12,038 nt of DNA from Chloroflexota bacterium (GTDB lineage: Bacteria > Chloroflexota > UBA6077), in contig JAJYKO010000075.1 in assembly GCA_021788565.1 (NCBI GenBank), forward strand, positions 1 to 12,038, given 5' to 3'. The first letter of the stretch is position 1. Every line of letters starts with the position of its first letter. Shown piece after piece: positions 1-8,321 of this stretch. The notes under the pieces were generated by a model. It was not told the DNA's origin. It worked only from the letters and a program-made list of their open reading frames with translations, and ran no database searches. The position numbers were made by a program, and so were the translations under genes.

Positions 1-1905
1 ATCCTGAATCGGTACGGCGTTGTCGTAGCCGCTGAGCCGCCTCGCCCGGACGCGTTGGGCCAGAACTGGGCCAACCGGACCTACTACAACCAGATGCTTC
101 GTTATGGCTCCACCGTCCTCTCCGATGTGGTTGCCGACGGACCGAATGGCTCAGATGTGGTCGTCGTGGCCGTACCGATTACAGATGACAGGAATGAGTT
201 CCAGGGCACGCTGGCAGGTATGTTCCACCTTGGAGCCACGGCCGTAAGCACCTTTTACGGCGGCATCGTGAAGCTTCGCATAGGGGACAACGGCACGACC
301 TACATCGTGGACGGCGCCGGCCGCGTCATATACCACTCGGATGCCGACCAGATCGGCAAGGACTACTCGAGCCGCCCGATCGTGCGGCGGCTGTTGGATG
401 CGAGAGGGACTGCGCCAAGCACCCCGGGCAGAGAGGTGCAGGGTATCGTCGCGAGCTACGCCTCCGTGCCCGGCACATCGTGGAGCCTCGTAACCGAAGA
501 GCAGTGGGGCAAGTTGATGAGCGCGAGCCAGGGCTACAGGAATTTCCTGCTGCTTCTATTGGCGCTAGGTGTAGCGGTTCCGGCCATCGTGGTGACCCTG
601 GGTGTCAGGCACATCACGGGGCCGATCGCAGAATTGATCTCCGCCGCCCAGGAGGTGGCCGGCGGGAAGTTCGGCCGTACTATCGACGTCAGAACAGGTG
701 ATGAACTGGAAAAGCTGGCAAACCAGTTCAACGCGATGTCCGCCGAGCTGCAAGAATCCTACTCAGATCTAGAGCGGAAGGTCGCGGACAGAACCAAGGA
801 GCTCGCTACCCTCAACGCGGTCTCCGTCGTCATGAGCCGGTCGTTGAATCTCTGTGAGGTCCTTCGAGATGCCTTGTCCAAGACTCTCCAGCTGTCGGGG
901 CTTGAAAGGGGCGGGATCTATCTGCGCAATGCGCGGGACGGGACACTCTTGTTGGAGGCGCATCAGGGGCTCAGCCCCGACGTAGTGGATGATGTTCGCG
1001 ACCGGAAAATCGGCGAAGGCTTCTCCGGCTATGTCGCTGCGAGTGGCGAGCCACTGGTGGTCAGCGACATATCGTCGGACCTGCGCCTCTCCAGGATCGC
1101 CTTCGCTGAGGGGATGGGCGGCTCTCTTGCGTGCGTTCCAATCAGCTCCAGGGGAGTTGTGCTGGGCGCCCTTTTCGTGGTCAGCGGCGACACCAGGGAG
1201 TTCACCTCTCAGGATATCCAGCTGCTTAGCTCTATCGGGCACCAGATCGGCGTGGCTGTGGAAAACGCACGGCTCTATCAGCAGGCGCAGCAGCTAGCCG
1301 TGGTTGAGGAACGAAACCGGCTGGCCAGGGACCTTCATGACTCCGTCACGCAGGCGATGTACAGTGCAACGTTGTACTCGGAGGCGGCCACCAGGTTGCT
1401 CTTGGCGGGGCAGACGGCCGAAGCGGCGGAGCACCTGAGGGATCTTCGGGCAACTACCCAGCAGGCTCTCCGAGAGATGAGATCCCTGATTTTCGAGTTG
1501 CGGCCTTCCGTACTGGAGAAGGAGGGACTGGTCTCTGCCCTACAGGCCAGGCTGGAGTCGGTGGAGGGCAGGGCAGGGCTTGCAGCGGACTTCCAGATTG
1601 AGGGTACGGCCCATCTGCCGGTGGATGTCGAGAGCGGTCTTTACGGGATAGCCCAGGAGGCGCTGAACAACGTTCTCAAGCACTCAGGGGCCCAGGCGGT
1701 GAGACTGCGGCTTCGGATGGGTGAAGGAAGCGTGATTCTGGAGATCACCGATGACGGAAATGGCTTCGAAGCTGACCGCGGGCGCGAATGCGGAGGACTG
1801 GGCCTCCGCGGGATGGAAGAGCGGGCCGCCGCGATGGGTGGAAGACTGACGGTGTCCAGCACTCCGGGGCAGGGCACCAATGTGAGGGTGGAGGTCGATC
1901 TATGA
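1..1905 (+). CDS. Sensor histidine kinase, dCache-TM-HAMP-GAF-HisKA_3-HATPase (5' partial)
   Basis: Membrane sensor kinase that should autophosphorylate on His and pass the phosphate to the response regulator encoded next. The reading frame is open to base 1, so the true start and first membrane segment lie outside the window; 634 residues are visible. Order seen: end of an extracytoplasmic dCache-like sensor (to about 520), one hydrophobic segment (about 544-606), HAMP (about 601-765), GAF (about 811-1275), HisKA_3 dimerisation helix with RDLHDS and the phospho-acceptor His at codon 1336, then HATPase_c with N-box QEALNN (Asn codons 1666 and 1669), G1 box DDGNGF (from 1750) and G2 box GGLGLRGM (near 1795). 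The GAF domain has no Cys cluster, so this is not an NreB-type oxygen sensor. The stop TGA at 1903-1905 overlaps the next start. The domain architecture is clear; the ligand is unknown. Confidence 0.95.
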   Translation: MLNRYGVVVAAEPPRPDALGQNWANRTYYNQMLRYGSTVLSDVVADGPNGSDVVVVAVPITDDRNEFQGTLAGMFHLGATAVSTFYGGIVKLRIGDNGTTYIVDGAGRVIYHSDADQIGKDYSSRPIVRRLLDARGTAPSTPGREVQGIVASYASVPGTSWSLVTEEQWGKLMSASQGYRNFLLLLLALGVAVPAIVVTLGVRHITGPIAELISAAQEVAGGKFGRTIDVRTGDELEKLANQFNAMSAELQESYSDLERKVADRTKELATLNAVSVVMSRSLNLCEVLRDALSKTLQLSGLERGGIYLRNARDGTLLLEAHQGLSPDVVDDVRDRKIGEGFSGYVAASGEPLVVSDISSDLRLSRIAFAEGMGGSLACVPISSRGVVLGALFVVSGDTREFTSQDIQLLSSIGHQIGVAVENARLYQQAQQLAVVEERNRLARDLHDSVTQAMYSATLYSEAATRLLLAGQTAEAAEHLRDLRATTQQALREMRSLIFELRPSVLEKEGLVSALQARLESVEGRAGLAADFQIEGTAHLPVDVESGLYGIAQEALNNVLKHSGAQAVRLRLRMGEGSVILEITDDGNGFEADRGRECGGLGLRGMEERAAAMGGRLTVSSTPGQGTNVRVEVDL

Positions 1906-2567
1906 ACGAGCAGATTCGCGTACTGATCACCGACGATCATGCCATCGTCCGTCGAGGGATCAAGGCCCTCCTTGCCACCGAATCCGAGATCGATGTCGTG
2001 GGGGAGGCAGGAGATGGCCAGCAAGCCGTCGAACTGGCCGACAGGCTACGGCCGGACGTGATCCTGATGGATATGGTGATGCCGAAGATGGACGGCATCG
2101 AGGCTATCAAACAGATCGTGATCAAGCAGCCTTCGACGCGTATCCTGGTGCTCACTAGCTTCGCCGCCGATGAGAAGGTGTTCCCGGCCATCAAGGCCGG
2201 TGCCCTGGGCTACCTGCTCAAGGATTCCAGTCCGGAGGAATTGGTGGAAGCAATCCACCGCGTTCACTCAGGGCAAGCGTCGCTTCATCCTGCCATTGCC
2301 CGGAAATTGCTCCACGAGCTATCTCATCCCGGTGGACGGCCCACCTCGCCCGACCCGCTCACGGATAGAGAGGTGGAGGTAGTTCGGATGCTCGCGAAGG
2401 GAATGAGCAACCGGCAGATCGCCGACGAGATGGTGATCAGCGAGGCAACGGTCCGCACCCATGTCAGCAACATCCTGAGCAAGTTGCATCTGGCCAGCCG
2501 TACCGAAGCCGCGCTCTACGCGCTGCGAGAAGGCCTAGCGACCCTCGACTTCGACCAGCCGCTGTGA
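1902..2567 (+). CDS. NarL/FixJ-family response regulator (REC + LuxR HTH)
   Basis: DNA-binding response regulator of 221 aa, normal length for the family. The receiver domain (about 5-120) has the acidic pair D11-D12, phospho-acceptor D57 in ILMDMVMP, T85 in LVLTSF and K107 in YLLKDS, so all the switch residues are present. The LuxR-type HTH (about 153-212) runs from LTDREVEV through [10 protein letters not shown] to [16 protein letters not shown] chose the ATG at 1902 because it begins the receiver fold directly and has GGAGGT at 1890-1895, six bases upstream; a longer in-frame extension would lie inside the kinase gene. The ATGA overlap with the kinase implies translational coupling and a cognate pair. 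Its targets are not shown by the sequence; the RND operon downstream is the nearest candidate. Confidence 0.96.
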   Translation: MNEQIRVLITDDHAIVRRGIKALLATESEIDVVGEAGDGQQAVELADRLRPDVILMDMVMPKMDGIEAIKQIVIKQPSTRILVLTSFAADEKVFPAIKAGALGYLLKDSSPEELVEAIHRVHSGQASLHPAIARKLLHELSHPGGRPTSPDPLTDREVEVVRMLAKGMSNRQIADEMVISEATVRTHVSNILSKLHLASRTEAALYALREGLATLDFDQPL

Positions 2568-2636
2568 GGCTAAAGCCCGACCCTGCCCGATCGTTCGATG
2601 CCTTAGAGACTTGGAACGTCGAGGCGTGCCGGTCGA

Positions 2637-2727
2637 GACCTAACCCCCCTAACCCCCCTTCCCGACGCGGGAAGGGGGAAGGAAGCTCCCCATTCCCCTG
2701 TGGGGAAGGGGGCCGGGGGGTTAGGTC
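2637..2727. repeat. Composite palindromic intergenic repeat (REP/MITE-like)
   Basis: Non-coding element bounded by a perfect 13-bp inverted repeat: GACCTAACCCCCC at 2637-2649 and GGGGGGTTAGGTC at 2715-2727. Inside are two hairpins. The first has 10-bp perfect arms, CCCCCTTCCC (2654-2663) and GGGAAGGGGG (2669-2678). The second has arms 2688-2698 and 2702-2712 with one mismatch and a 3-nt loop. This design, with terminal inverted repeats enclosing two C-run/G-run hairpins, resembles dispersed palindromic repeats of environmental bacterial genomes. Copy number cannot be judged from one window. Confidence 0.75.
2654..2678 (+). terminator. Possible terminator hairpin after the two-component genes
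   Basis: A 10-bp perfect GC-rich stem with a 5-nt loop lies 87 bases after the response-regulator stop. It is followed by GAAGG rather than a T-run, so it is not a canonical intrinsic terminator. As part of the repeat above it may still slow or stop transcription. This role is inferred. Confidence 0.3.
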
Positions 2728-2788
2728 GGCAATGAGCGGCCGGCTTCGAGTCCCCCACCCGTCAGACGTTACGTGAACTGTATCGCGT

Positions 2789-2814
2789 CGAGGCCTCGTA
2801 CGACAATTGTTGTA
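2789..2814. promoter_or_regulatory. Cluster of abutting palindromes, candidate operator for the RND operon
   Basis: Three palindromes overlap or abut: CGAGGCCTCG (2789-2798, perfect), TCGTACGA (2796-2803, perfect) and TACGACAATTGTTGTA (2799-2814, symmetric except for one pair, with ACAATTGT at its centre). The heptamer GTACGAC at 2798-2804 recurs at 2822-2828, 24 bases downstream. The cluster lies about 180 bases before the pump start in the only spacer where a promoter for that operon can be. I see no convincing -35/-10 pair, so only the operator role is proposed. Confidence 0.4.
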
Positions 2815-2996
2815 GTCTCCGGTACGACCTCAAGCTAAGAGGGCCGACTTCCACCCGGTCCTTTCTTCTTATCAGCAACTCACCCTTCGTCTGATGCTGC
2901 CAATCTCGCTGCCCGCTACCCTGTGCGACGACAAAGAAGTCGTGGAAGGGCGACCCCGGCGTCAGTCCCTGTTGAGAGGAGGCAGAGAGGCAAGCC

Positions 2997-5900
2997 ATGT
3001 GGTTGACATCTATCTCGATCAAGCGCCCGCTTCTGATCATCATGGCGGTGCTCGCAATCATGATGGGCGGGGTCGTTGCGTATCGCGCAATGGCAGTGGA
3101 CCTCTGGCCTAGCATAAAGATCCCTGTGATCGCGGTCCAGGTTGCGTATCCGGGAGCCGGGCCGCGAGAGGTGGAGTCTCGCGTCACCAAGCCGATCGAG
3201 GACGCGCTGGCCAGCACCGCGGGTCTCAAGAAGCTCAGCTCGACGGCAGGAGATGGATACAGCCTCTCCACTCTGGAGTTTGAGGTCGGCGCCGACCCCG
3301 ATGTAGTCGCGCAGGAGGTGGAGAGAAGGGTCAACGTCGTTCGAGCCAGCCTGCCCGACGGCGCCAAGAGCCCAGCCGTCATGAAGTTCAGCATGAGCGA
3401 CCAACCGATCCTGGTTGCAGGTGTTAGCTGGGATGGCAACCCCGACGGCGCGTACCAGTTGGTCGACACCGTCATACGTCCGAAGCTGGAGGCTGTACCG
3501 GGCGTGTCATCCGTCCAGGTGTGGGGCGGACGTGAGCGGGAAATCCAGGTCAAGATCGACCGGAGCAAGCTGGATGCCCGGGGAATCTCCCTCTCCCAGG
3601 TGACCGGCGCCCTCTCAGCCGCGAACCTGTCGGTTCCCGGCGGGTTTGTGGAGGACGAGGATAGCCAGTACAGCGTACGAGTTTACGGTCTATACCAGGA
3701 GATCGGCCAGATTGGAGACCTGGTCCTCTCCGCCGCGCCCAACGGCGCCGTGGTCAGGCTCAAGGACGTCGCGAGCGTCGAAGACGGCTTCAAAAAGCAG
3801 ACGGCTCTGAGCCGCATCAATGGGAAAGACGGCTTGGCGATCGTGGTGCAGAAGCAGCAGACCGCGAATACCGTTTCGGTCTCCCAGGGCGTTCAGAAGG
3901 CCATGAAGAGCCTGGCCCCAACTCTGCCGCCAGGAGTGCAGTATTCCGTGGTGATGGACAACGCGGAGTTCGTGCGGCAGTCTCTGGACGGCGTGCAGGG
4001 CAGTCTGCGAGACGCGGTCTTGATCGTCGCCCTTGTCCTGCTGCTGTTCCTCCATACGTGGCGCTCCACCCTGATCGTCCTGATCTCGATCCCAACTTCG
4101 CTGGTGGCGACCTTCGGGGTGATCTGGGCGCTCGGGTTCTCGATGAACTTCATGAGCATGATGGGGTTATCCCTGACGATCGGTATCCTGGTCGACGACT
4201 CCATCGTAATCCTCGAAAACATACACCGCCACACGAAACTGGGGGAGAGTCCGTGGTCGGCCGCACTGAAAGGACGCGCGGAGATCGGGGCCGCGGCAGT
4301 CGCCATCACCCTCGTGGACGTGGTGGTGTACCTTCCCCTGGCGTTCTCGACTGGAATGACGTCCCAGTTCTTCAGGGAGTTCAGCGGCGCGATCGTCACC
4401 GCGACCCTCTTCTCCTTGCTCATGTCGTTCACGCTGACACCGATGCTCGCTTCGCGCTGGCTGGCAGCCGGTGATGAAGAGCGATCACCCCTTGCCCCGG
4501 TGTGGAGGCGATGGGAAGTTGGCTACGACGCGCTGGCTCGCGGCTACCGACGCGTGCTCGGCCGGGCCCTTCGCCTGCGGTGGCTGGTGCTGTTTGTCGG
4601 CCTCCTGGCCTTCGTCGGTGGCATCGCCCTGGTGGGGCTGGGGGCAGTTGGCTTCGAGTTCATGACTCAGTCGGATCAGGGGGCGTTCACCGCCCAGATC
4701 CAGATGCCCGCGAGTACCACGTTGGACGCGACCAGTCATGCGACGCAAGGTTTGGAGAAGCAGATCGCGGCCCTGCCGGAGGTAGATAGCCTCATCTCTA
4801 TAGTTGGGGACTCGTCTTCGAGGAAGGGCACCATCTACGTGAACTTGAAGCCGCTGTCGCAGCGCAAGCGGAGCGTCAATCAGGTCGCCGCGGACGTCCG
4901 CTCGATGATCTCCAAGATCCCAGGGATGAAGGGGCAGGCGGGCCCGTCCAGCATGTTTGGGGACGGGAGCGCGCAACCGATCACGGTCTCGATAAGTGGC
5001 TCGGATATGGCAGTCCTCACGAAGCTGGCCGGTCAGATCGAGGATATCGTTCGAAAGACCCCGGGCACTGTCGACGTAACCAACAGCGCCGCCGCGGGCT
5101 CGCCGGAAATGCGGATGGAGATCGACCATGCCAAGCTGGCAGACCTCGGGCTCACAACCGCGCAGGTCGCCTCCAGCGTGCAAACGGCCATCGAGGGCAC
5201 GGTAGCGTCGGAGCTCCGCCGGGACAATGAGGACAAGGTGGACATTCGGGTAATGTACGCTGCCGCCGCGGGCTCGGAGCTTACCGCGATCCCGGACATC
5301 CCACTGACGACTCCGACCGGGGCTCGGGTCAAACTGGACCAGGTGGCAAAACTGGTACCCGTAGAGGGACCAACTGAAATAACGCGCACGGATAGGATGC
5401 GACGGGTCAACGTCGGAGCGGGACTCACGGGTGCGCGTCCCTCGGGCGACGTAGCGGACGACGTCAAGAAAGCGGTAAACAGGCTCGCGTTGCCCGACGG
5501 GTACAAGATCTCCCTGGGCGGCGAGTCGGAGCAGCAGGACGATGCCTTCGGTTCGCTGGGGTTGGCGCTGATCTTTTCGGTGGTGCTGATGTACATGCTG
5601 ATGGTGGCGCTGTTCAACTCACTGATCTACCCGGTGGTGATCATGGGTGCGGTGCCGCTGGCCTCCGTGGGGGCGATCGGGGCGCTCGCCGTCACCGGCG
5701 ATACCCTGAACATCATGTCCATGGTGGGGATGATCATGCTGATGGGACTGGTGACAAAGAACGGCATCCTGCTGGTGGACTATACGAATACCCTCAGGTC
5801 CCGGGGCTACTCTCGATTGGAGGCGCTGCTCGAGGCGGGACCGACCAGGCTGCGGCCCATACTCATGACGACGGCGGCGATGGTGTGTGCGATGTTGCCT

Positions 5901-6233
5901 GTGGCGTCGAAGCTAGGCGAGGGTGCCTCCACCAGGGCTCCCATGGGGATCGTGGTGATAGGCGGGCTGCTTACCTCCACGCTGCTGACGCTGGTGGTGG
6001 TGCCTGCCGGCTACACGGTAATGGACGACATTCAGGAGTGGGTGTCGGCCAGGTTCAAGCGGGGCGCTCGGTCCCACCAGGCGGCTGAGACGGTCCGGGT
6101 TGAGCCTGGGGCGGCGCGCCAGGTGAGCATGGGAATGGACGGGCTGGAGAAGCTGACTGCCGAACCTGTTCGTGTGCCGGTGAAGATGTGCGCCAGTCAT
6201 CAAGTGGATGGGTCCCGATCGACCAAATTGTAG
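2997..6233 (+). CDS. RND-family multidrug efflux transporter, HAE1/AcrB type
   Basis: Proton-driven inner-membrane exporter of 1078 aa, the usual size for AcrB/MexB relatives. Visible: a first membrane helix after SIKRP (about 9-29), a first large extracytoplasmic loop starting with the YPGAGPREVE motif, helices 2-6 with GILVDDSIVILENI (D400 and D401, equivalent to the AcrB proton-relay Asp pair), a second half beginning near LRWLVLFVG, and a late helix with GLVTKNGILLVDY containing K921, the equivalent of AcrB K940. The Asp pair points to organic-substrate HAE1 rather than heavy-metal pumps. The start ATG at 2997 has GAGAGG at 2985-2990 and AGGAGG at 2977-2982. The last 40 or so residues are a polar cytoplasmic tail. 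The adaptor gene follows at 43 bp, the reverse of the common order, and no outer-membrane channel gene is in the window. Substrate unknown. Confidence 0.96.
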   Translation: MWLTSISIKRPLLIIMAVLAIMMGGVVAYRAMAVDLWPSIKIPVIAVQVAYPGAGPREVESRVTKPIEDALASTAGLKKLSSTAGDGYSLSTLEFEVGADPDVVAQEVERRVNVVRASLPDGAKSPAVMKFSMSDQPILVAGVSWDGNPDGAYQLVDTVIRPKLEAVPGVSSVQVWGGREREIQVKIDRSKLDARGISLSQVTGALSAANLSVPGGFVEDEDSQYSVRVYGLYQEIGQIGDLVLSAAPNGAVVRLKDVASVEDGFKKQTALSRINGKDGLAIVVQKQQTANTVSVSQGVQKAMKSLAPTLPPGVQYSVVMDNAEFVRQSLDGVQGSLRDAVLIVALVLLLFLHTWRSTLIVLISIPTSLVATFGVIWALGFSMNFMSMMGLSLTIGILVDDSIVILENIHRHTKLGESPWSAALKGRAEIGAAAVAITLVDVVVYLPLAFSTGMTSQFFREFSGAIVTATLFSLLMSFTLTPMLASRWLAAGDEERSPLAPVWRRWEVGYDALARGYRRVLGRALRLRWLVLFVGLLAFVGGIALVGLGAVGFEFMTQSDQGAFTAQIQMPASTTLDATSHATQGLEKQIAALPEVDSLISIVGDSSSRKGTIYVNLKPLSQRKRSVNQVAADVRSMISKIPGMKGQAGPSSMFGDGSAQPITVSISGSDMAVLTKLAGQIEDIVRKTPGTVDVTNSAAAGSPEMRMEIDHAKLADLGLTTAQVASSVQTAIEGTVASELRRDNEDKVDIRVMYAAAAGSELTAIPDIPLTTPTGARVKLDQVAKLVPVEGPTEITRTDRMRRVNVGAGLTGARPSGDVADDVKKAVNRLALPDGYKISLGGESEQQDDAFGSLGLALIFSVVLMYMLMVALFNSLIYPVVIMGAVPLASVGAIGALAVTGDTLNIMSMVGMIMLMGLVTKNGILLVDYTNTLRSRGYSRLEALLEAGPTRLRPILMTTAAMVCAMLPVASKLGEGASTRAPMGIVVIGGLLTSTLLTLVVVPAGYTVMDDIQEWVSARFKRGARSHQAAETVRVEPGAARQVSMGMDGLEKLTAEPVRVPVKMCASHQVDGSRSTKL

Positions 6234-6264
6234 GCTAGGTTCTCAAACAAGCGCTTACTCAGAG

Positions 6265-6270
6265 AGGAGG
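6265..6270 (+). promoter_or_regulatory. Shine-Dalgarno AGGAGG fixing the adaptor start
   Basis: AGGAGG lies six bases before the ATG at 6277. An earlier in-frame ATG at 6208 lies inside the end of the RND gene and would add 23 residues without family-like sequence. This site therefore decides the start. Confidence 0.85.
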
Positions 6271-6276
6271 AGAGCG

Positions 6277-8130
6277 ATGCAGGCGGAAATCGTGGCCGGG
6301 GGCGTCCGGCAGGGCAATCGAAATCGATGGATACTGTTGGCGGCAGTGGTCCTCTCCGTGGCGGTGCTGGGTGTCTACGGATACCGGTTCGTGGCCGGAC
6401 AGCGTGTGGCTCAGCAGGCGGCACCGGCCCAGACTGTAGCGGCCGTGACGGTGAAGACGGCGCCGGTGGTGCTGGGGCCGATAAGCGCCAACCTCTCCTA
6501 CAGCGGAGACGTGAAGGCAGCCAGCCAGGTGAGCGTTCTGCCCAAAGGGATCGGCAGAATAGAGAAGCTCAGCGTGGATGTGGGCAGCAGGGTGCAAAAA
6601 GGGGACGTGATCGCCGAGCTGGATGCGGGGTCCCTGAAGGCACAGCTGACCCAGGCCCAGGCGAATCTGGCGGCGGCTGAGGCAAAGTACGCGAGCCTGC
6701 GAGCTGGACCTCGGGTTGAGCAGGTGACTCAGGCGCAGCTGGCCGTGGAGTCCGCGCAGGCGAGGCTAGATCTACTGAAAAAGGGAGCCAGGGAAGAGCA
6801 GGTACAGGCAGCGCAGGCGCAGGTCGATAGCGCGAGGGCCAACGTGGAAGCGGCGCAGGCGAAACTGGACACGGTGAAGCTTGGGCCAACTCAGAGCCAA
6901 TGGGGGCAGGCGCTCGCCGCGGTGGATAGCGCAAAGGCAAACGTGAAGGCGGCGGAAGAGAAGCTGGCCGATGTCAAGGCGGGGCCGAAGGCGGCTGAGT
7001 TCGCGGATGCGCAGGCGCGGGTGGACGCGACGCTCGCGGCGCTGTCCTACGCCGAGGACCAGTACGCGAAACTGAAGGACGGCGGGAGTGATGAGAAGTA
7101 CTGGGCAACGAGGGGATCTTCAGTCGGGGAGGCTACCGCGAATCTTCAATCGAAGCAGACGGCCTACAACAGCGCCGTAGCCGCGCTGGACCTCCTGAAG
7201 AGCCGGCCACTGGCGTGGGAGGTTGCCGCGGCTCAGACCGCGTACGACACCGCCAAGGCCAGCCTCGCTGCTGCCACCGCAACGGTCGAGCAGATGAAAC
7301 GGGGCGCTACGAAGGAGGATATCCACGCGGCGGAGGCGGCAGTGTCGGCGGCGCAGGGGCAGCGGGTGGCTGCAGCGGCCAACCTGCGGCTATTGAAGGC
7401 GGGGCCGACTGAAGAAGATGTGAAGCAGGCTGAGAATGCCGTGGCGTCCGCGGAACAACAGCTCGCCTTGACGCAGAGCCCCTATACCTCCAACGATCTG
7501 GGGATGGCGAAGGCCGGCGTGATGCAGGCCCAGGCGGCTGTCGAGGTGGCGCAGATAGGGTTGGGTGAGACTGAAGTAGTCAGTCCGGTGGATGGCGTGG
7601 TCTCTGAGAGGGTGCAGTCGGTGGGGCAGCTGGTCGGCCCGAGCTCACCGATTGTGTCGATACAGTCGTCCGACGTAGAGCTAGTACTCGGGGTAGAAGA
7701 GACTCAGATCGGGCAGGTGAGCGAGGGGCAGAAGGCGGAGATCACCGCGGCGGCGTACCCCGGTGTCGTGTTCCCGGCTAAGGTCACCATGATAGCACCC
7801 AGCGCTGATCCGAAGAGCCGGACCTTCCAGGTGAAGGTGATGCCGGCCAGCGACGATGGAAAGCTGAGGCCGGGCATGTTTGCCGAGGTCAGAATCGTGA
7901 CCCAGGAGAAGAACGACGTCCTTCTGGTACCCAAGCAAGCCGTGGTCGCGAAAACGGGGCAGAACTCGGTGTTCGTAGTCAGCGGTGACACGGTTCACGC
8001 TAGGCCGGTGAAGCTGGGCATCCAGCAGAACGGGTCCACGGAGGTGCTGAGCGGGGTGCAGCCCGGCGAAGAGGTAGTGGTAGCTGGCCAGGGAGACCTC
8101 CGGGACGGAGATAAGGTCACCAGGAGCTAG
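6277..8130 (+). CDS. HlyD-family periplasmic adaptor (membrane fusion protein) with expanded helical repeat region
   Basis: Adaptor subunit, 617 aa, presumed partner of the RND pump just upstream; typical RND adaptors are about 350-450 aa. Order: short cytoplasmic N-terminus, signal-anchor helix (about 18-38), first lipoyl half (about 87-116, SVDVGSRVQKGDVIAELD), Ala/Gln-rich helical region (about 118-428), second lipoyl half (about 431-463, VVSPVDGVVSERVQSVGQLV), beta-barrel (about 467-545, with RPGMFAEVRI) and membrane-proximal domain (about 546-617, ending QPGEEVVVAGQGDLRDGDKV). The extra length is all in the helical region, which is a tandem array of units of about 33 residues (see the repeat entry). 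No lipobox Cys is seen, so it is anchored by its N-terminal helix. Same strand, 43 bp after the pump: an operon is likely. Confidence 0.93.
   Translation: MQAEIVAGGVRQGNRNRWILLAAVVLSVAVLGVYGYRFVAGQRVAQQAAPAQTVAAVTVKTAPVVLGPISANLSYSGDVKAASQVSVLPKGIGRIEKLSVDVGSRVQKGDVIAELDAGSLKAQLTQAQANLAAAEAKYASLRAGPRVEQVTQAQLAVESAQARLDLLKKGAREEQVQAAQAQVDSARANVEAAQAKLDTVKLGPTQSQWGQALAAVDSAKANVKAAEEKLADVKAGPKAAEFADAQARVDATLAALSYAEDQYAKLKDGGSDEKYWATRGSSVGEATANLQSKQTAYNSAVAALDLLKSRPLAWEVAAAQTAYDTAKASLAAATATVEQMKRGATKEDIHAAEAAVSAAQGQRVAAAANLRLLKAGPTEEDVKQAENAVASAEQQLALTQSPYTSNDLGMAKAGVMQAQAAVEVAQIGLGETEVVSPVDGVVSERVQSVGQLVGPSSPIVSIQSSDVELVLGVEETQIGQVSEGQKAEITAAAYPGVVFPAKVTMIAPSADPKSRTFQVKVMPASDDGKLRPGMFAEVRIVTQEKNDVLLVPKQAVVAKTGQNSVFVVSGDTVHARPVKLGIQQNGSTEVLSGVQPGEEVVVAGQGDLRDGDKVTRS
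6706..7476 (+). repeat. Tandem 33-residue (99-bp) helical repeats inside the adaptor gene
   Basis: A turn signature, L-x-K-x-G-P/A followed by a short acidic or polar stretch and an Ala-rich helix, recurs at protein positions 144, 170, 203, 236, 269, 310, 343 and 376. Spacings are 26, 33, 33, 33, 41, 33 and 33. Examples are LRAGPRVEQV, LKKGAREEQV, VKLGPTQSQW, VKAGPKAAEF, MKRGATKEDI and LKAGPTEEDV. The unit at 310 has SRP instead of a Gly. Codons have diverged, so the array is old or selected at protein level. Gly-Pro turns suggest several antiparallel helices rather than one uninterrupted hairpin. Confidence 0.85.
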
Positions 8131-8152
8131 ACATAGACGGTAGCCCGGCAAG

Positions 8153-8187
8153 TACGTGGGGCGAGGACCAATTTCCCACCCCACGTA
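8153..8187. promoter_or_regulatory. Inverted repeat after the adaptor gene, possible operator or terminator
   Basis: Perfect 9-bp arms TACGTGGGG (8153-8161) and CCCCACGTA (8179-8187) with a 17-nt loop begin 22 bases after the adaptor stop. No T-run follows, which argues against a simple intrinsic terminator. The repeat sits 46 bases before the candidate -35 of the next gene, so an operator for the regulator gene is equally possible. Confidence 0.4.
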
Positions 8188-8233
8188 TTCGCGTTCTCAG
8201 CACGCGCGGTGAACCCGCCTATGGGAGTGCCGA

Positions 8234-8262
8234 TTGCTCGTGCTGGATGAGAGTGACATAAT
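8234..8262 (+). promoter_or_regulatory. Candidate sigma70-like promoter for the MalT-like regulator
   Basis: TTGCTC (8234-8239) and CATAAT (8257-8262) are separated by exactly 17 bases; the -10 matches consensus at five of six positions, the -35 at three. Predicted transcription would begin near 8269, leaving a leader of about 63 nt before the chosen ATG at 8332. A start at the upstream in-frame GTG (8278) would leave almost no leader. Confidence 0.45.
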
Positions 8263-8321
8263 CTGGACAGACTGGCAGTGCGGCGGGAAGGCGCGCTCCA
8301 GCCGAGGAATCTCGCCTGCCT

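Noticed and set aside
2564..2776. 70-codon ORF on + overlapping the response-regulator stop
   Set aside because: Most of it is the translated palindromic repeat (Pro/Arg/Gly runs such as RRGKGEGSSPFPCGEGG); no protein family resemblance.
6208..6276. ATG at 6208 as start of the RND adaptor
   Set aside because: It lies within the end of the RND gene without a good ribosome site; the ATG at 6277 has AGGAGG at ideal spacing.
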